DNA of 64,000 bases from Paraescarpia echinospica (Eukaryota > Annelida > Polychaeta > Sabellida > Siboglinidae): the NCBI GenBank assembly GCA_020002185.1, contig CM034537.1, forward strand, positions 8,525,615 through 8,589,614, given 5' to 3'. Positions 1 to 11,134 of this stretch are shown here, piece after piece. Position numbers and translations under genes: made by a program. The notes below the pieces were generated by a model. That model did not search any database, was not told where the DNA came from, and was given only the letters and a program-made list of their open reading frames with translations. Position 1 is the first letter of the stretch. The number at the start of each line of letters is the position of its first letter.

Positions 1-224
1 ACAACTAACATCGTAGCTGCGGAACATTTTGTTACAAGTATACGCCGGATAGTACTATAAATGTATTAGTTAAGGGTACAATGCACATAAACACAAAATA
101 GTAGGTAAAGGTTATATAGTTGTGATGGTGCCACTCTTATCCAATTAATTGGAGGCCTATTAAAGCTATAAATGTTAGCGAAGATTTAAGCTAACTTCTC
201 CGTCGACAAGTTGCATGCACCGAC

Positions 225-520
225 TATCGTAGTGCTCAGCTGTAGTGCTCAATCGAGTCGATGGTTGTGCTCATTCATAGTGATCAGTCGGAGAGTGCTG
301 TCCAATTAGTCAGTCTTGGTGCTCCGTCGAATTAAGAGCCTAGTGTTCAGTCCGGGTGCTCAATCGGAGCGCTCAGTCAGATCGATGTACTCAGTTTGAT
401 TGCCTTGTCGGAGTATTCAGCCAGAGTGTTCAGTCGGAGTGATCTGTCCTAGTGTTCTGTCGGAGTGTTCAGTCAGAGTGTTCAGTCGGTGTGTTCTGTC
501 GGAGTGTTCAGTCGGAATGT
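225..520. repeat. Degenerate short tandem repeat (AGTGTTCAGTCGG-like)
   Basis: A run of about twenty imperfect copies of a 12-15 bp unit resembling AGTGTTCAGTCGG, best preserved between 410 and 515. The short open frame across it is produced by the repeat and has no protein-like composition. I see nothing recognisable in 1-224 or 531-837. Confidence 0.6.
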
Positions 521-837
521 CCTATATGGATGTAGAGACTAGAGACCGTAGAAGTGTCTCGTTGCTTGATTACCGACCTGCACTGGCGAGTCCCGGCAGT
601 GGGCGCCGCCCCACGGCCCTCTGTACACGTCGGGGTTGATTGTCTGAAACAATGCGTGCGTTACGTAGCAACTTTGTTCACATAAAGACGACCGGGAAGC
701 AATTCAGTTGGTGTGTCAAGCAGAAGCGGCAAAGACGATTAAAACAAGTAAATTAGATGCGGTTGTTGTAGTCTAATCGTGTCGAGTGTTATTATGGAAA
801 TTAACACTGAATACGCAAACAAATGCATGCGTGCATG

Positions 838-1008
838 TGTTCGTGTGCGTGCGTGTGTGCGTGAGCGTACGTTTAGGCATGCGTGTGTGGGGGCGCGCGT
901 GTATTGGGGAGGTGCGTTCCTGTGTGTGTGTGTGTGTGCGTGTGCGTGTGTGTGTGTGCGCGCGTGTGTGTGTGAGAGAGAGAGAGAGTGCGTGCGTGCG
1001 TGCGTGTG
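838..1008. repeat. GT-rich microsatellite with GA and GC interruptions
   Basis: Alternating purine-pyrimidine DNA dominated by TGTG/TGCG with a short GAGAGA run. Overlapping open frames on both strands (Cys/Val or His/Thr peptides) are artefacts of the dinucleotide period. The next 300 bases up to the AGXT2 exon hold no feature that I recognise. Confidence 0.85.
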
Positions 1009-1318
1009 CGGCATAATGCTTATTGTATATGTGTTCTCAAGTTTCAATTCAATCAGTGTGTAATGATTGTTAGCGTGATCTTGAATTTATTGGACGTTTT
1101 GGCATAGTTAATAAGTAATTAATTTTGAGTCGACTGCAAAAGTTAGAGTTTTGGCATCGTAACTTGGGCTTGCCAAAGGAGGTAACAAATTGGTTTGCTT
1201 GTCACTGAAAAAAATCGTCGTTCTATTAATATGCTAACAAGTAGATGGTTCCCATTTGTTCACAGTCATCGAAGGACATCGGGGCACATTGTTATTCCTT
1301 CTGGTGTTTGACCGTCAC

Positions 1319-1412
1319 CTGCTGGACGCCGAAGCCCGCGGGCACTTGGAACCGCCAGTTGCCGAGGGCTGTCACTCCCATCATGTAGGGACTCGTTCCG
1401 TGGTAAGCATTT
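1319..1412 (-). CDS. AGXT2: AGXT2 exon (YHGTSPY segment)
   Basis: Acceptor TTGCAG ends at 1413 and donor CAG/GTGACG is at 1319/1318. The 94-nt exon encodes [17 protein letters not shown] and ends GFGVQQ, equivalent to the vertebrate AYHGCSPY segment that ends at Gly-Cys-Gln. It starts in phase 2, completing an Arg codon, and ends in phase 0. Just past the donor, at 1292-1269 and in another frame, lie eight codons reading TMCPDVLR. These are what the family has next, before a stop, and they are discussed as a finding. Confidence 0.85.
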
Positions 1413-4400
1413 CTGCAAGACCCACAGAGCAGTGTTCACATTACACAGCAACAACGTGTAACCATTCGCTTACTACAACACGATGTAACGCCCACAACTC
1501 GTCGTGGTCCACCGTCTTTGTACGTCGCGTACCACCACTAACTTAGGCGTTTGATACCACAGAATAAACGATCAAAACTGTCATCATAGTAAGAACTAAA
1601 CTGTCACAACAGAACTGTGGAATATGTGGTAACGTAGGATCAATGTAATGGGAAGGAACAACCCAAAGGATGAAACAAACCTAAATGAAATGATGTCGTA
1701 TCTGCCAGTGTGCATTCGCGCCATCAACATTGCCAGGTCGTTCGCTTCCGAGCCGCTGTTGACGAAATATACCACCTGCAAGTGACAATAACTACTGTAA
1801 CACGTTTGTGGTCCCTCGCTTACTACATACAAGACTAACTGGTAATTTGTTTGAAGAACGGTCAATTTGTATATCATTAGTATGTCACGTAGTAGCTACA
1901 TGGTCAGGCGACTAGAGTATAGACACAGTGGTCTTTGTGAAACAAACGACGAATGTCGCCGGTACCTTGAGATCTCCGGGCATTTTTGAAACGAGTTTCT
2001 CGGCGTATTCGTGGATCTTTGGGTGCCAATAGATGTTGGTCGTGTGCCAGAGTAGATCAGCTTGGTTCGTCAGCGCCTGCACGACTTTCCTACAATAGTA
2101 TGCAGTTTGTTTTAGAAGACTCGTGATGGTTCGGGGCGGGGGTAACAAATTGGGTTTTTATTTTAGTAACGCGGACCACGCGGCCGCTAGAGCTGTCCAC
2201 GACGCCGGTAGATTTTCCGTGTTCAGAATTATTCCAACAGTACTTTAGGATTAAAAGCGGTTCCTAATATAAATGCGACTGATTGGAAATGGGACACCCC
2301 CCGGGGGCGTCTTGCCTCGTAAAGGGGGCGTCTTGATGACAGGTGCGCCATGTCAATCCGTTGGCTACTGCAGTTCCATCGGCTCGACGGACTCTGATCT
2401 ATTTGTGAGGTGGCTGGTGCATTTCGCCAATTTCACGAATGCATCAGTTGACGTACGTGCCCCTGATCGTAATCCTCGATGGCCACCACAGTCACAAGAC
2501 TCTGGCTGCTGTAGAGTATGCGAGGGGCCGTGGCATTACCTTGATCACACTGCCACCGCAAACCACACACAAGTTGCAGCCGTTGGACAAGTCATATTTT
2601 AAATCCCTGAAGAGTGCATACAACGCAGCGGCTGACAGCTGGATGGTCGCCAATCCCGGAAGGAGAATCACCGCATACGACATGGCAACAATATTTGGAA
2701 AGGCATTCCTGCGATCCGCCACACCAGACAAAGCCGTGGCAGGCTTTCGCGCGTGTGGAATTTGGCTATTTGGCAGAAATCTTCACGGACGAAGACTATG
2801 TTACCGCTGCGGTTACCGATGAGGATGCCTTGCCACTGACCTCTAGATCACCCTCTGCCTTGCCGCCAACTGTCGGAACTTCCTCATTACTCCCGCCAAC
2901 TGCCGGATCATCCTCAGTACAGCCGCCAACTGCCGGATTATCCTCAGTACAGCCGCCAACTGCCGGATTATCCTCAGTACAGCCGCCAACTGTTGGATCA
3001 TCCTCAGTACAGCCGCCAACTGCCGAATTATCCTTAGTGCAGCTGCCAACTGCCGGATCACCCTCAGTACAGCCTACAGCTGCCGGATAATCTACAGCCT
3101 TGCTGGCAACACGCCAGTTGGTCAGTGACCTGACCTCATAGAGAAACTGTCGCCAAAACCCAAACTAACCCGTCCACGCCCGAGGTCACGTGTTGCAGAA
3201 TTACCTGCGGTGCTGACTTCGTCTCCTTATAAGAGAAAACTTGCTGAACGAGAGTGAAACAATGAGAAGGCGAAGCGAATGGTGAAACCAAAATGGATGT
3301 CACAGTGGAGAAACAACATAAGCAAGATCGCGATGACGGACAAAAACGTAAAAAAGTGAAGACTCGCTGATTTGGCGAGGGTCTGAACAATGCTTACTGA
3401 CATTAACTCGCAATGCCGCTGGACACGCTAGACGCTCTCCCCTTTGCGGGAATATGCGACGACGAGTTTATATTTATGCAATCCGACTACGAATTACGTA
3501 AACATGTGTTGGATAAATTTGATCAATTGAACTTTCGTTTGTTTGAATCCTCCAAATATAGTATATTAACACCAACTAACAAAGAAGAGATTATACGCAT
3601 CGTCAATAGTTGCGGAAATAAATTTTCTGCCGATTGTGACGGCATCACGATGAGTCTCGTTACAAATATAATTGAATGCATTTGTGAACCTTTGACACAT
3701 ATAATATGTAATATGTCGTTTAAAAGTGGCGTTTTCCCACACAAGATAAAAACAGCTAAAGTAATTTCTTTATTTAAATCTGTTGAGAAACATTTGTTTA
3801 CCAAATACAGGCCGATTTCACTTCTACCGCAATTGTCTAAAATACTCGAGAAATTGTTTAAATAACGACTTCAAAGCTTTGTGAATTCCTGTAATATCTT
3901 AATTCATGTCAATATGAGTCCAGAGAAGGCAAGTCAACTGCTCATGCTTTGGTAGAATTGCTTAATGATATTACAAATTCGTTAGAACATAAGAATTGTG
4001 CAATTGACGTTTTTATAGATCTAAAAAAAGCTTTTGATACCGTTGACCATAAATTGCTGTGTAAAAAACTAGAACGCTCTGGCATCCTTGGAAATGCATA
4101 TCATTATAGTAGCCAATTTGTAAACATTGACGGCTGCAGGTCAGACACTCAAAGAATAACATGTGGAGTTCCGCAAGGTTCTATACTTGGACCGAAGTTG
4201 TTTATTCTGTACATCAATGTCATGTGTAATGTTTCTAAACTGGTAAAATTTATTTTGTTTGCTGATGACATGAACATCTTCTGTTCTGCCAAACATAAAA
4301 AACTGCTTGAAAATATTGTATGCAATGAACTACATAAATTGCAATTATGGTTCTCGGTCAACACATTGTCATTGAACATAGCAAAAACAAACTACATGTT

Positions 4401-7400
4401 ATTCTCTGGTCGAGCACCTCTATCTGATATATCAATATAAAAGTACACATATATCAAGAGTGCGTGTACCGACATTTCTAGGAGTGCCTATTATTCGTTA
4501 AATTGGAAAGACCATATCAGTTGAGCGCAGTCTAAACTCTCAATCAGTTTTGGTATCATGTGTACGTGCAACAAATTGCTTAACCGCCATAGTATATACA
4601 TGTTATATTCCACTCTGTTTTTGCCTTATTGACTGTTCTGTGTGGAAATATGGGGAAATACGTATTCAACTAATTTGCACTGTAGTTATGTTACAAAAGG
4701 AGTTAATACGGCTTATGCACCATGCACAGTATAACGACCACACGACTCCATTGTTTTATAAAGCACACATTTTGAAGTTTACCGACTTGGTTCAATTTAG
4801 AATAATACTGTTTATGTATAAAGCTCACAAAAATGAATTGCCGTTACATATTCAAAGGTTATTTGCTAAGTGTGACAATAAATACTGCACACGACGAAAA
4901 AATCAGTTTTCCCGAACCCGGGCAACAACCAATATAAGGTAGATGTCTTTAATTGTGTATGGAACAAAACTTTGGAACTCGTTGAATGTCACTTTTACCA
5001 ATATTCGTTCGTATCATTGTTTTAAAGCACACTATGACAAATATATGTTAGAAAGGTATTGTCAACAGACGTAATATGATGAACCAAATCATAAGCACTA
5101 CTGTACGTTTGTATTTTGTTTTGAAATTCACATCAAGTAAAAAAAACTGTTACAAGTGTCGACTAAAGAGTAGCATAACATTATAAGTAGGCGGGTGCAT
5201 TCAGTTACTCAACTTGAATTTTTATAACGTTATGTTACCTGACAGTGAAGGACTGTCGTAATAATTGGATACTCCATGTTCACGTTGATCACGAGTTTGT
5301 TTTCTTTCAGTATTCGCATGTTATACAATGGCAAAGTTGCATTACCTGACAGCGAAGGACTGTCGTAATTCTGTAGGTTAGATACCTGTATTGGATAATG
5401 TAATACATAACTCCATTTTCACGTTGATCACGGGCTTGTCTCATTTCTGTATTCGTATGTTATACAATGGTAAAGTTATTTTACCTGACAGTGAAGGGCT
5501 GTCGTAATTATGTAGGTTATATACCTGTACTGGATAAGATAATACATAACTCCATTTTCACGTTAATCACGAGCTTGTCTCATTTCTGTATTCGTATGTT
5601 ATTCAATGAAACCGTCTATGGGGCATGGAGCACCAGGGGCCTCATGCCCCAGACAAGAGGGCGTCTTGCCCCAGATATGGGACAAGTCGCCCCTTGGGAC
5701 AATATTTTTAATTAACGATTATAAAAGTTATTGTTGTCACATGTCACAAATGCTTTGGTAATACATAGCATAACCAAAAACTAACGTCCCGGCAACGTTA
5801 AAGATCAAACCGTTTTAAATCAAACCAAAAACGAACGTTCTGGCAACGTTAGAGATCAAACAGTTTCAAACCAAACCAAAAACTAACGTTCCGGGAACGT
5901 TAGACATCTAACAGTAACCAAAATCAAACGGTTCTAACCAAATGCAAACGTTATATTAACGTTTACATGCTATCTGGGGCCAGGGTTCATCTGGCCAAAC
6001 TGCGAGTCAGATAGTGACTGAACGAAGTTGTCTGTTGCCGGGTGCATTCAATTACACAACTTGAATTTTGTATAACATTATGTTACCTGACAGTGAAGGA
6101 CTGTCGTAATTCTGTTGGTTAGGTACCTGTGTTGGATAAAATATTACCTACACTCCATTTTCACGTTGATCACGAGTTTGTCTTATTTCAGTATTCGTAT
6201 GTTATACAATGGTAAAGTTACATTACCTGACAGTGAAGGACTGTCGTAATTCTGTAGGTTAGATTCCTGTATTGGATAAGATAATACATAACTCCATTTT
6301 CACGTTGAGCACGAGTTTGTCTCATTTCAGTATTCCTATGTTGTACAATGAAACCGAGACGTCTTGCCCCCAGGTATGGGGCAATACGCCCCCTTGGAGC
6401 AATATTTTTAATTAACCATTATAAAAGTTATTATTGTAAAATGTCACAAATGCTTTAATAACACAACCGCAGGGCAATCGTATGACAGTAACAGGACGTC
6501 AAAATGACAAGTTCATGAATAACTATGCGCATTTTCCCTTAAGGGGGCTCCATGCCCCACCCTACCCTATACATATTTTATTATACTACATGACACAATA
6601 TCACGATAACTACTAGTAGACTTTGAACCTTTAACCGTGGCTCTGTCGCTGGCTATTCGTGGACTGTTTCCTGGACGAACATTAACAACACTAACAAATG
6701 GAAACCCGAAACATAAACAAGGCTGCTGGTCGAAGGGCCCTTCTCCAATACATAACACCAGCATAAGCCGGTTCTCCTTGTCCTACTCCTGGATGTTTAT
6801 ATACCGAAGTACACGCGCATCATACTAGAACAACAATACAGCGAAAACCTGCTTTAATTTAAAATCCCCCACGTAGTAGTGTAATGGCTGTATTGACAGG
6901 AAGAATTTCTCAATAGGACAATAAGTATTCGTGTGAGAAGTTTCCTCCCTCCTTTATGAATGTTGACGAAAGTATGCAGAGGTAAGGTAGGGCTACGATT
7001 TGGTGTTGTACATGCGTTGTGCAGTGCGGCGAAGATAGAAGACAAAGGACGGCCGCTGTTTGTACTCGGGCTTTGTTACGCGGACAACGAACGCGACTAG
7101 TGGGCGGCATACTTAGCCTTCCGTTACGTCAATCCAGAGTGCGCTCAGTGTGGAATGCGCGCACGATTCCAGAGTCCGTGAGATAATATCTCGCCTATAT
7201 TGCATGAAAACACTTACTCTTCAGTTTCTTTATAAGTAAGCATTTTAACATATCATTCTTGTCGAGCTTTGTTACTATGCAACATGTTATTCATGTGATG
7301 TTCACAATACCGTTGCTATTCACAGCGTGCCCGCAAGACTACATGATTCACAGGGTGCCAACAAGATCATGGTTCTTCCAGGCTGTAAATAATATCTGGT

Positions 7401-7568
7401 GGTCACTACAATGAGGGGGTGGGCTCTTAATATGCCAGTATGCCATCCTTGAGAAACTGATCCCCCTAAACACGTTTTTGACTTCCTTCTAAAATATTTG
7501 TTTCAAGTTGAGTGGATTGAACGGATGAGAATCACGTTGAACAGTGAAATATCCAAAAGTTTATGGAT

Positions 7569-7603
<35 letters not shown>

Positions 7604-8879
7604 TAGAGCGGTTCTCATGCCGGGAACATCGTCTGGCTGCCTTTAGAAAAACTCAACAACTGATCCTTCGCACCTGTCCTCTGAGCTACGTGAAGAAACA
7701 AGTAACATTCGCCATGTGTAATTGAGCCGTAATACGTTAACTTGTTCCCCAAAAGTAGGTATAATAACAAAGTAAACCCCCGTTAGAGACGCGGCGTGGA
7801 GGCGAGACTTACGGGTGACTGTGTCCGACGCTCACAGTGACGATGCCGGCAAACATGTCAAGGTAGCGGCGTCCCTCGTGGTCGAACAGCCATTGCATGT
7901 GGCCCTGGTGAATGAGCACGGGCCGCTTGTAGAACGTCAGCGTCCCTGGACTCAGGTTCTCCCGTCGGATCTGTCCGACTCGGTCGTACGGCAAGCCCTT
8001 CAACACAACGAGTACAACAAGCCCTACAACACAACGAGTAAAACAAGCCCTACAACACGACGAGTACAACAAGCCCTACAAAATAACGAGTACAACAAGC
8101 CCTACAACACACCGAGTACAACAAGCCCTACAACACACCGAGTACAACAAGCCCTACAACACACCGAGTACAACAAGCTCTACAACACAACGAGTACAAC
8201 AAGCCCCACAACACACCGAGTACAACAAGCCCTACAACACACCGAGTACAACAAGCTCTACAACACAACGAGTACAACAAGCCCCACAACACAACGAGTA
8301 CAACAAGCCCCACAACACAACGAGTACAAGCTCTACAACACAACGAGTACAACAAGCCCTACAACATAACGAGTACAACAAGCCCTTCAACACAACAAAT
8401 ACAATAAGCCCCACGACACGACGAGTACAACAGCCACCACGACGATTAGGCAGTCACTGGTCACATTAAAAAAAAATCGAGTGTACACCATTCCATAGTG
8501 TACGCAGTATGACGTAACGTTGTACATACACTTTAAGAAATCCAATAATTATATATGTGTGCGTGTTTTGCTGACTGGGTCTGGGTTCATAGAACGGTTT
8601 TGTTTCATCCTGACCATAGGCGGTGGCTTCGGTAGATAGAAAGACTACCTCAACTTATATGTCTCTGGTCGTTTTGTTGCTTTTATCACAGTGTGGTGTA
8701 TTTATTATGGGCGTAGTTTCGACGTTGATACGAGCATGTATAATGTTACACCAAATGAAGGCAGACCAGTCGTACCTTGTATGGCTGAGGCTTGAAGTCA
8801 CACGGTGGTAACTGTGGCACGTCGCTAGACGTCGCTGCTGTTCTCTCAGCAAACACGGCGCTGGGTGAGCAGCGGCCAA
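1319..8879 (-). CDS. AGXT2: AGXT2-like alanine-glyoxylate aminotransferase 2, 5' half (five exons)
   Basis: AGXT2 is a PLP-dependent class-III aminotransferase of mitochondria. It transfers the amino group of alanine to glyoxylate and also handles methylarginines and beta-aminoisobutyrate. Five minus-strand segments match consecutive parts of the vertebrate protein: the LPPCDF stretch, [19 protein letters not shown], the VSVGHSHP end, [33 protein letters not shown] and YHGTSPY. All carry GT-AG boundaries whose phases agree across every junction (0, 2, 0, 2, 0). The mitochondrial leader exon is not found; it must end in phase 1. The C-terminal half, including the PLP lysine, would lie left of the window. 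Introns are rich in transposons. Orthology is inferred from residue-level resemblance recalled from the family, not from a search. Confidence 0.88.
1681..1775 (-). CDS. AGXT2: AGXT2 exon (SGSEAN segment)
   Basis: The 95-nt exon sits between acceptor TTGCAG and donor AG/GTTTGT. It encodes [20 protein letters not shown] then [11 protein letters not shown]. Ser-Gly-Ser-Glu-Ala is the conserved class-III aminotransferase element near the PLP phosphate. The exon ends in phase 2 and joins the 1412 exon to give ISFRNAYHG. Confidence 0.92.
1966..2089 (-). CDS. AGXT2: AGXT2 exon ([11 protein letters not shown] segment)
   Basis: The 124-nt exon lies between acceptor TTGTAG and donor AAG/GTACCG. It starts with one base that completes the proline codon of GHSHP, then 41 codons beginning [17 protein letters not shown] and ending MPGDLK. 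This corresponds to the vertebrate WHTS...HEYAEKL...PLK segment. Confidence 0.92.
2273..3390 (+). pseudogene. Pogo/Tigger-like DDE transposase fragment, frameshifted
   Basis: Three frames in succession give a DDE_1 (pogo/Tigger/jerky type) transposase. First comes GTPPGG...[15 protein letters not shown]; then, after a shift near 2455, [20 protein letters not shown] and [13 protein letters not shown]. These carry the second catalytic Asp (DGHHSH) and the conserved HKLQPLD motif. A second shift near 2765 leads to [10 protein letters not shown]. The N-terminal DNA-binding part and first Asp are absent. The C-terminal tail is an in-frame decapeptide repeat followed by a Lys-rich remnant with stops near 3250-3390. 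It lies inside an AGXT2 intron on the opposite strand and is plainly inactive. Confidence 0.85.
2865..3090 (+). repeat. 30-bp minisatellite in the transposase tail
   Basis: About seven copies of a 30-bp unit encode a [14 protein letters not shown] decapeptide in the same frame as the preceding transposase remnant. Copies differ at several codons, mostly without breaking the frame. The last copy ends in a TAA near 3090. Confidence 0.85.
3430..5075 (+). pseudogene. 5'-truncated non-LTR retrotransposon (LINE) reverse transcriptase, decayed
   Basis: The first block, to 3863, contains [15 protein letters not shown]. The second, 3949-4438, contains [23 protein letters not shown] and the catalytic FADD near 4257. 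A third, 4690-5072, has the LINE C-terminal pattern ending in GTKLWNSL and [13 protein letters not shown]. The blocks are in different frames and stops intervene, so the element is dead. The endonuclease and ORF1 are missing. The style of the RT suggests the CR1/Jockey group, which is an inference. It is nested in the large AGXT2 intron. Confidence 0.88.
5200..6430. repeat. Complex satellite-like block, duplicated at about 848 bp
   Basis: The phrase CCTGACAGTGAAGGACTGTC recurs near 5239, 5346, 5485, 6087 and 6227 within units of about 107-140 bp that also share a TTCACGTTGATCACGAG stretch. The two blocks (5200-5770 and 6045-6460) are copies of each other, including a GC-rich GCCCC/GGGGC tail. 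The block from 5771 to 5930 holds three 52-bp copies, each with a near-palindrome resembling AACGTTCCGGGAACGTT. No coding potential is visible. Confidence 0.75.
6431..7568. other. Intronic sequence without recognised feature
   Basis: This is AGXT2 intron by position. Short open frames on both strands show no family resemblance, and no terminal inverted repeat or tandem array is evident. Confidence 0.5.
7569..7602. repeat. (TA)n microsatellite
   Basis: About 16 uninterrupted TA dinucleotides. Confidence 0.95.
7813..7997 (-). CDS. AGXT2: AGXT2 exon ([10 protein letters not shown] segment) with array-borne acceptor
   Basis: The exon encodes [18 protein letters not shown] onward through [19 protein letters not shown] to VSVGHSHP, closely parallel to vertebrate AGXT2. 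Donor CC/GTAAGT is at 7813/7812. The acceptor TTGAAG/GGCTTG at 7998/7997 is the last unit of the adjacent 26-bp minisatellite. Starting at GGC gives exactly 61 codons plus two bases, and the upstream exon ends in phase 0, so this boundary is favoured. Confidence 0.92.
7998..8436. repeat. 26-bp minisatellite repeating the AGXT2 splice acceptor
   Basis: About 17 head-to-tail copies of AAGCCCTACAACACAACGAG plus TACAAC on the plus strand. Read on the minus (gene) strand each unit contains TTGTAG/GGCTTG, the same arrangement as the acceptor and first bases of the adjoining exon (TTGAAG/GGCTTG). By my count 11 units keep TAG, two have AAG and four have lost the AG (GTGGGG). One unit is two bases short. 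The 26-bp period is not a multiple of three, so use of an upstream unit would usually shift the frame. Confidence 0.9.
8776..8879 (-). CDS. AGXT2: AGXT2 exon ([12 protein letters not shown] segment)
   Basis: The 104-nt exon lies between acceptor CTTGTAG and donor AAG/GTACGA. In the frame that joins GLPYDRV, its last codons read [15 protein letters not shown], equivalent to the vertebrate MPPCDFMPERYQ just before LGYNRV. The preceding Ser/Ala/Thr-rich residues fit the end of a mitochondrial leader. It begins with two bases, so the missing upstream exon should end in phase 1. The 340-bp intron from 8437 to 8775 holds nothing else. Confidence 0.85.
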
Positions 8880-9136
8880 CTACAAGAGAGAGTCTTGGTG
8901 AACACTTGCTAAATAGAACGTTCAGTGCTAGTAATGTGCCAGGTATAAACTAATTGACTCCGAAGCCTTAGCTTGGAACATTCTTCACACACGAGATAAT
9001 GGTCAAAATATGCCAGCTGAACACTCCCGTGCCAAGTGCGACCAGTGATACATAGCACTTAATGTCAGTTTCCACGTAGACAATTCATAGCATACACAAT
9101 GAGTAGTTATGGTCGAAAAAATAGTAAATTATACTG

Positions 9137-9425
9137 CTCCTACCCATGGAGCAACACACCACGGGCACCAGTTGTCAGCATTACAGTTCCTACCCATGGA
9201 GCAATTTACCACGGGGACCAGTTGTCAGCATTACAGCTCCTACCAATGGAGCAACAAACCACGGACACCAGTTGTCAGCATTACAGTTCCTACCCATGGA
9301 GCAACAAACCACGGACACCAGTTGTCAGCATTACAGTTCCTACCCATGGAGCAACAAACCACGGGCACCAGTTGTCAGCATTACATATCCTACCCATGGA
9401 GCAACAAACCACGGGCACCAGAGTA
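9137..9425. repeat. 50-bp tandem repeat, six copies
   Basis: The copies start near 9137, 9187, 9237, 9287, 9337 and 9387, with the core TACCCATGGAGCAACAAACC followed by CACCAGTTGTCAGCATTACA. A diverged copy lies near 9545-9590. Because 50 is not a multiple of three, the array is open in all three forward frames, which explains the overlapping open frames of about 100 codons. I do not regard it as coding. Confidence 0.9.
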
Positions 9426-9599
9426 AACGTAGCTAGGCAACTGAACGGACTGCGGAGAAAGAGGCGAGCGACCGTCGATAACTAAGAGGACATAAACTTA
9501 AAATGCTCCAAGGTCAGTCTATTGATATATAGACTAGCTTAAACCCACCCGTGGGGCAACAAACCAACGACAGAAATGGCACCAGTACAGTATTTTGAA

Positions 9600-10640
9600 C
9601 TTGAAGACTCTCTCTTGAAGTTCTCATGACCATTGTTTTTTTTGTAAATTTTGTTTAGTAAATGGAGCGCTAACAATCAAAAACTTGACGCATCACACAA
9701 ATATGTATTAACAAGCCACGCCACAGGGGTGTAACTTTATTGATGTCTACGATTATGAATTAAAGTGTAACTATACCACTGTTGTCGAAAGAAGGGCGGT
9801 ATTTCGCCTCCCGCGCAGAGGCAACCAAAAGGTAAGTTCTTACAGTCCTTAGAAATGCTCAAATTCAGAATAAAAACCATTTCTTGAATTCAATTTGTGG
9901 CAAGCGTTGTTTTGTAAAGTAGAGTTGACTCTCGCTGAAAAGGAACACGGTGGACTTGGTAGAAGTTTTCCTTACGGCTATTAAGATCGATTTACACTTC
10001 ACCCCATAGCAGACCAGTTGATTCTAACGCCTACGTGCCTTGTCTGTGAGCACACAACCACGCTACAATTACCGCGGACGGCTTCTCGAGAAGAATGCTG
10101 TTGTTGTGCGAGTTCGTTGTTCAAGTCAGCCTTTACCCAAGCACGGCTTTAGGTTACGCTAGCTCTTATGGACAACAATGAACAAATTCGTATTTCTAGA
10201 TGAATGTTTAGCAATATATGTAAACAAACTAACGAAGTTCTATTGGCCTAAGTGCCCTGGCGTTGCCGTGTTTACAAACAGTAGAAGGTTCTTGGTTAGT
10301 GAGTTTACATTGAGTAAGTTGTTTTGGTAGCGTATTTTCGTCACCACACGAGTACGTACTACGCTGGAAGGTCGATCAGCGCATGTCCGATATTCAACGA
10401 CAGCAGTCGGACATTGGTGTCAGTTTTACACCCTCCATCGTATTGTTTAGCCAACGTCAGACATAGCTAGGTCAGCCAAAGCTAGGAGCTATATTACCCA
10501 CGCCTGCGTGCATGACAGAATCATGCAACGGGTATGAACTTGACATTGCCTTGTCCACTGACTAATTAGTTACTCGGACTTCGTCAGATGAATTTTCGGA
10601 TTTTATGTTCTTACCGTTCGCGAATTTCTGAATTCACCAG
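9600..10640. other. No recognised feature
   Basis: Unique-looking AT-rich sequence. An AAAAGGTAAGT donor-like string near 9830 has no supporting exon. Confidence 0.4.
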
Positions 10641-10644
10641 CTCG

Positions 10645-10736
10645 CTATCTGACGTGTTACTTGTCAACAGTGGCGATATGCTACTTGTAAACAGTGGCGA
10701 TATGTTACTTGTGAACATTGACGATATGTTGCTGTC
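10645..10736. repeat. 24-bp tandem repeat
   Basis: Four imperfect copies of a unit resembling CGATATGTTACTTGTAAACA lie directly before the transposon-like end at 10737. Confidence 0.75.
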
Positions 10737-11134
10737 CAGGGGCGGATCCAGAAATCGAGTCCCAGGGGGAACAGAAACCTCCACTGATGGCCAATCCAAA
10801 TGGTGCAGTAGAAATTTTGCCGCGTCGCCGTAACTCTCGGCTGGACTGGCGATATTGGAAGACAGAGGGAGGAGGGGGGGGGGGGCTGTTGAAAAATGTT
10901 CGTCGCTGCGGCCGTATCTTCAGCGCTTCTCCCGCCTGGCTCGACTGTAACCATCGGAAGACGAGGGGGGTATTGTTGAACAACAACATATTGTTGTCGC
11001 TACCGCGTCGCCGTAACTTCAGCTTAGTATAACCTGAACGGGGGCACATTACAAATGGTCTAGGGGCACGGTAGCGTGGGCCCAGTATAGAAGGGCTGCG
11101 GGCACGCCTAATTCCTAAGGTCTACGGTGGCACT
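10737..11134 (+). mobile_element. Non-autonomous DNA element with CAGGGGCGGATCC end, 3'-truncated
   Basis: It starts with CAGGGGCGGATCCAGAAATC, like the complete copy at 57090-57291. It shares the internal GATATTGGAAGAC, TGGGCCCA and ATTCCTAAGGTCTA stretches in the same order. This copy has extra internal sequence, including a G11 run near 10870-10885, and lacks the opposite end. Confidence 0.7.

Noticed and set aside
739..1063. Open frames on both strands rich in Cys/Val or His/Thr
   Set aside because: Direct translation of a GT microsatellite.
8128..8414. Cys-rich minus-strand open frames ([15 protein letters not shown])
   Set aside because: They mimic a Cys-rich peptide but are the translation of the 26-bp minisatellite.
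9099..9485. Three overlapping forward open frames of 96-128 codons
   Set aside because: A 50-bp tandem repeat opens all three frames. There is no start context or splice support.
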